From positions 1-8,920 of the forward strand of contig DBME01000407.1 of assembly GCA_002298155.1 (NCBI GenBank): a stretch of 8,920 nucleotides of DNA, given 5' to 3'. Below are positions 8,870-8,920 of the stretch, one piece after another. Made by a program: the position numbers and the translations under genes. How positions within the stretch are numbered: the stretch's first letter is position 1; each line of letters opens with the position of its first letter. Source of the DNA: Holophagaceae bacterium UBA706. GTDB lineage: Bacteria; Acidobacteriota; Holophagae; Holophagales; Holophagaceae. The notes under the pieces are model-generated. The model was not told where the DNA came from and searched no databases. It saw nothing but the letters and a program-made list of their open reading frames with translations.

Positions 8870-8920
8870 CCGGTCCGAAGCAGAAGTTACACGGAAGATG
8901 CAGCGTGGGGCCGGAAACGG

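Noticed and set aside
8870..8920. Possible start of another gene at ATG 8898 after ACGGAAG
   Set aside because: Only 23 bases remain and the purine-rich sequence abuts the ATG with no spacing, so nothing can be supported.

Overview
This window is the replication-origin neighbourhood of a GC-rich bacterial chromosome (roughly two-thirds G+C by eye, with strong G/C at third codon positions). The order is the classic one around oriC. On the minus strand, running left from about 667, are rpmH (ribosomal protein L34), rnpA (RNase P protein) and the first 54 codons of yidC (membrane insertase). On the plus strand, running right from 890, are dnaA, dnaN, gyrB and gyrA, all apparently complete. The window contains no phage, insertion sequence, CRISPR array, tRNA or rRNA that I can recognise. 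The taxon cannot be proved from this stretch. A GC-rich genome, a GyrB with the long Toprim insert typical of Gram-negatives, and the loss of recF and yidD from their usual places would fit a diderm outside the model Proteobacteria. Acidobacteriota of the Holophaga/Geothrix type is my tentative guess.

Layout: 1-162 yidC (partial), 159-527 rnpA, 533-667 rpmH (44 codons). Next, 668-889 is a divergent promoter region. dnaA is at 890-2266. The 226-bp spacer at 2267-2492 is the probable oriC. dnaN is at 2493-3620, gyrB at 3680-6187, a 60-bp spacer at 6188-6247 carries a parS site, and gyrA is at 6248-8869. The last 51 bases (8870-8920) show nothing I can assign.

How it fits together: DnaA binds and opens the origin, DnaN is the sliding clamp loaded there, and GyrA/GyrB remove the positive supercoils ahead of the forks. 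The parS palindrome would load ParB for origin segregation. RpmH, RnpA and YidC serve translation, tRNA maturation and membrane protein insertion.

The most interesting signal is in the dnaA-dnaN spacer. I see no canonical TTATCCACA box there. Instead there are five copies of an ATCCRCAG element (consensus about GAATCCGCAG), plus a sixth degenerate copy. The DnaA encoded next door has a diverged recognition helix: the usual R-D-H-[ST]-T is M-H-H-S-T, so the residue matching E. coli Asp433 is His. Together these suggest a DnaA/oriC pair whose box specificity has shifted. Secondary points are a parS between gyrB and gyrA, an AT-rich codon patch in gyrB that contains an in-frame A AAA AAC heptamer, and an RnpA lacking the usual N-terminal phenylalanines.
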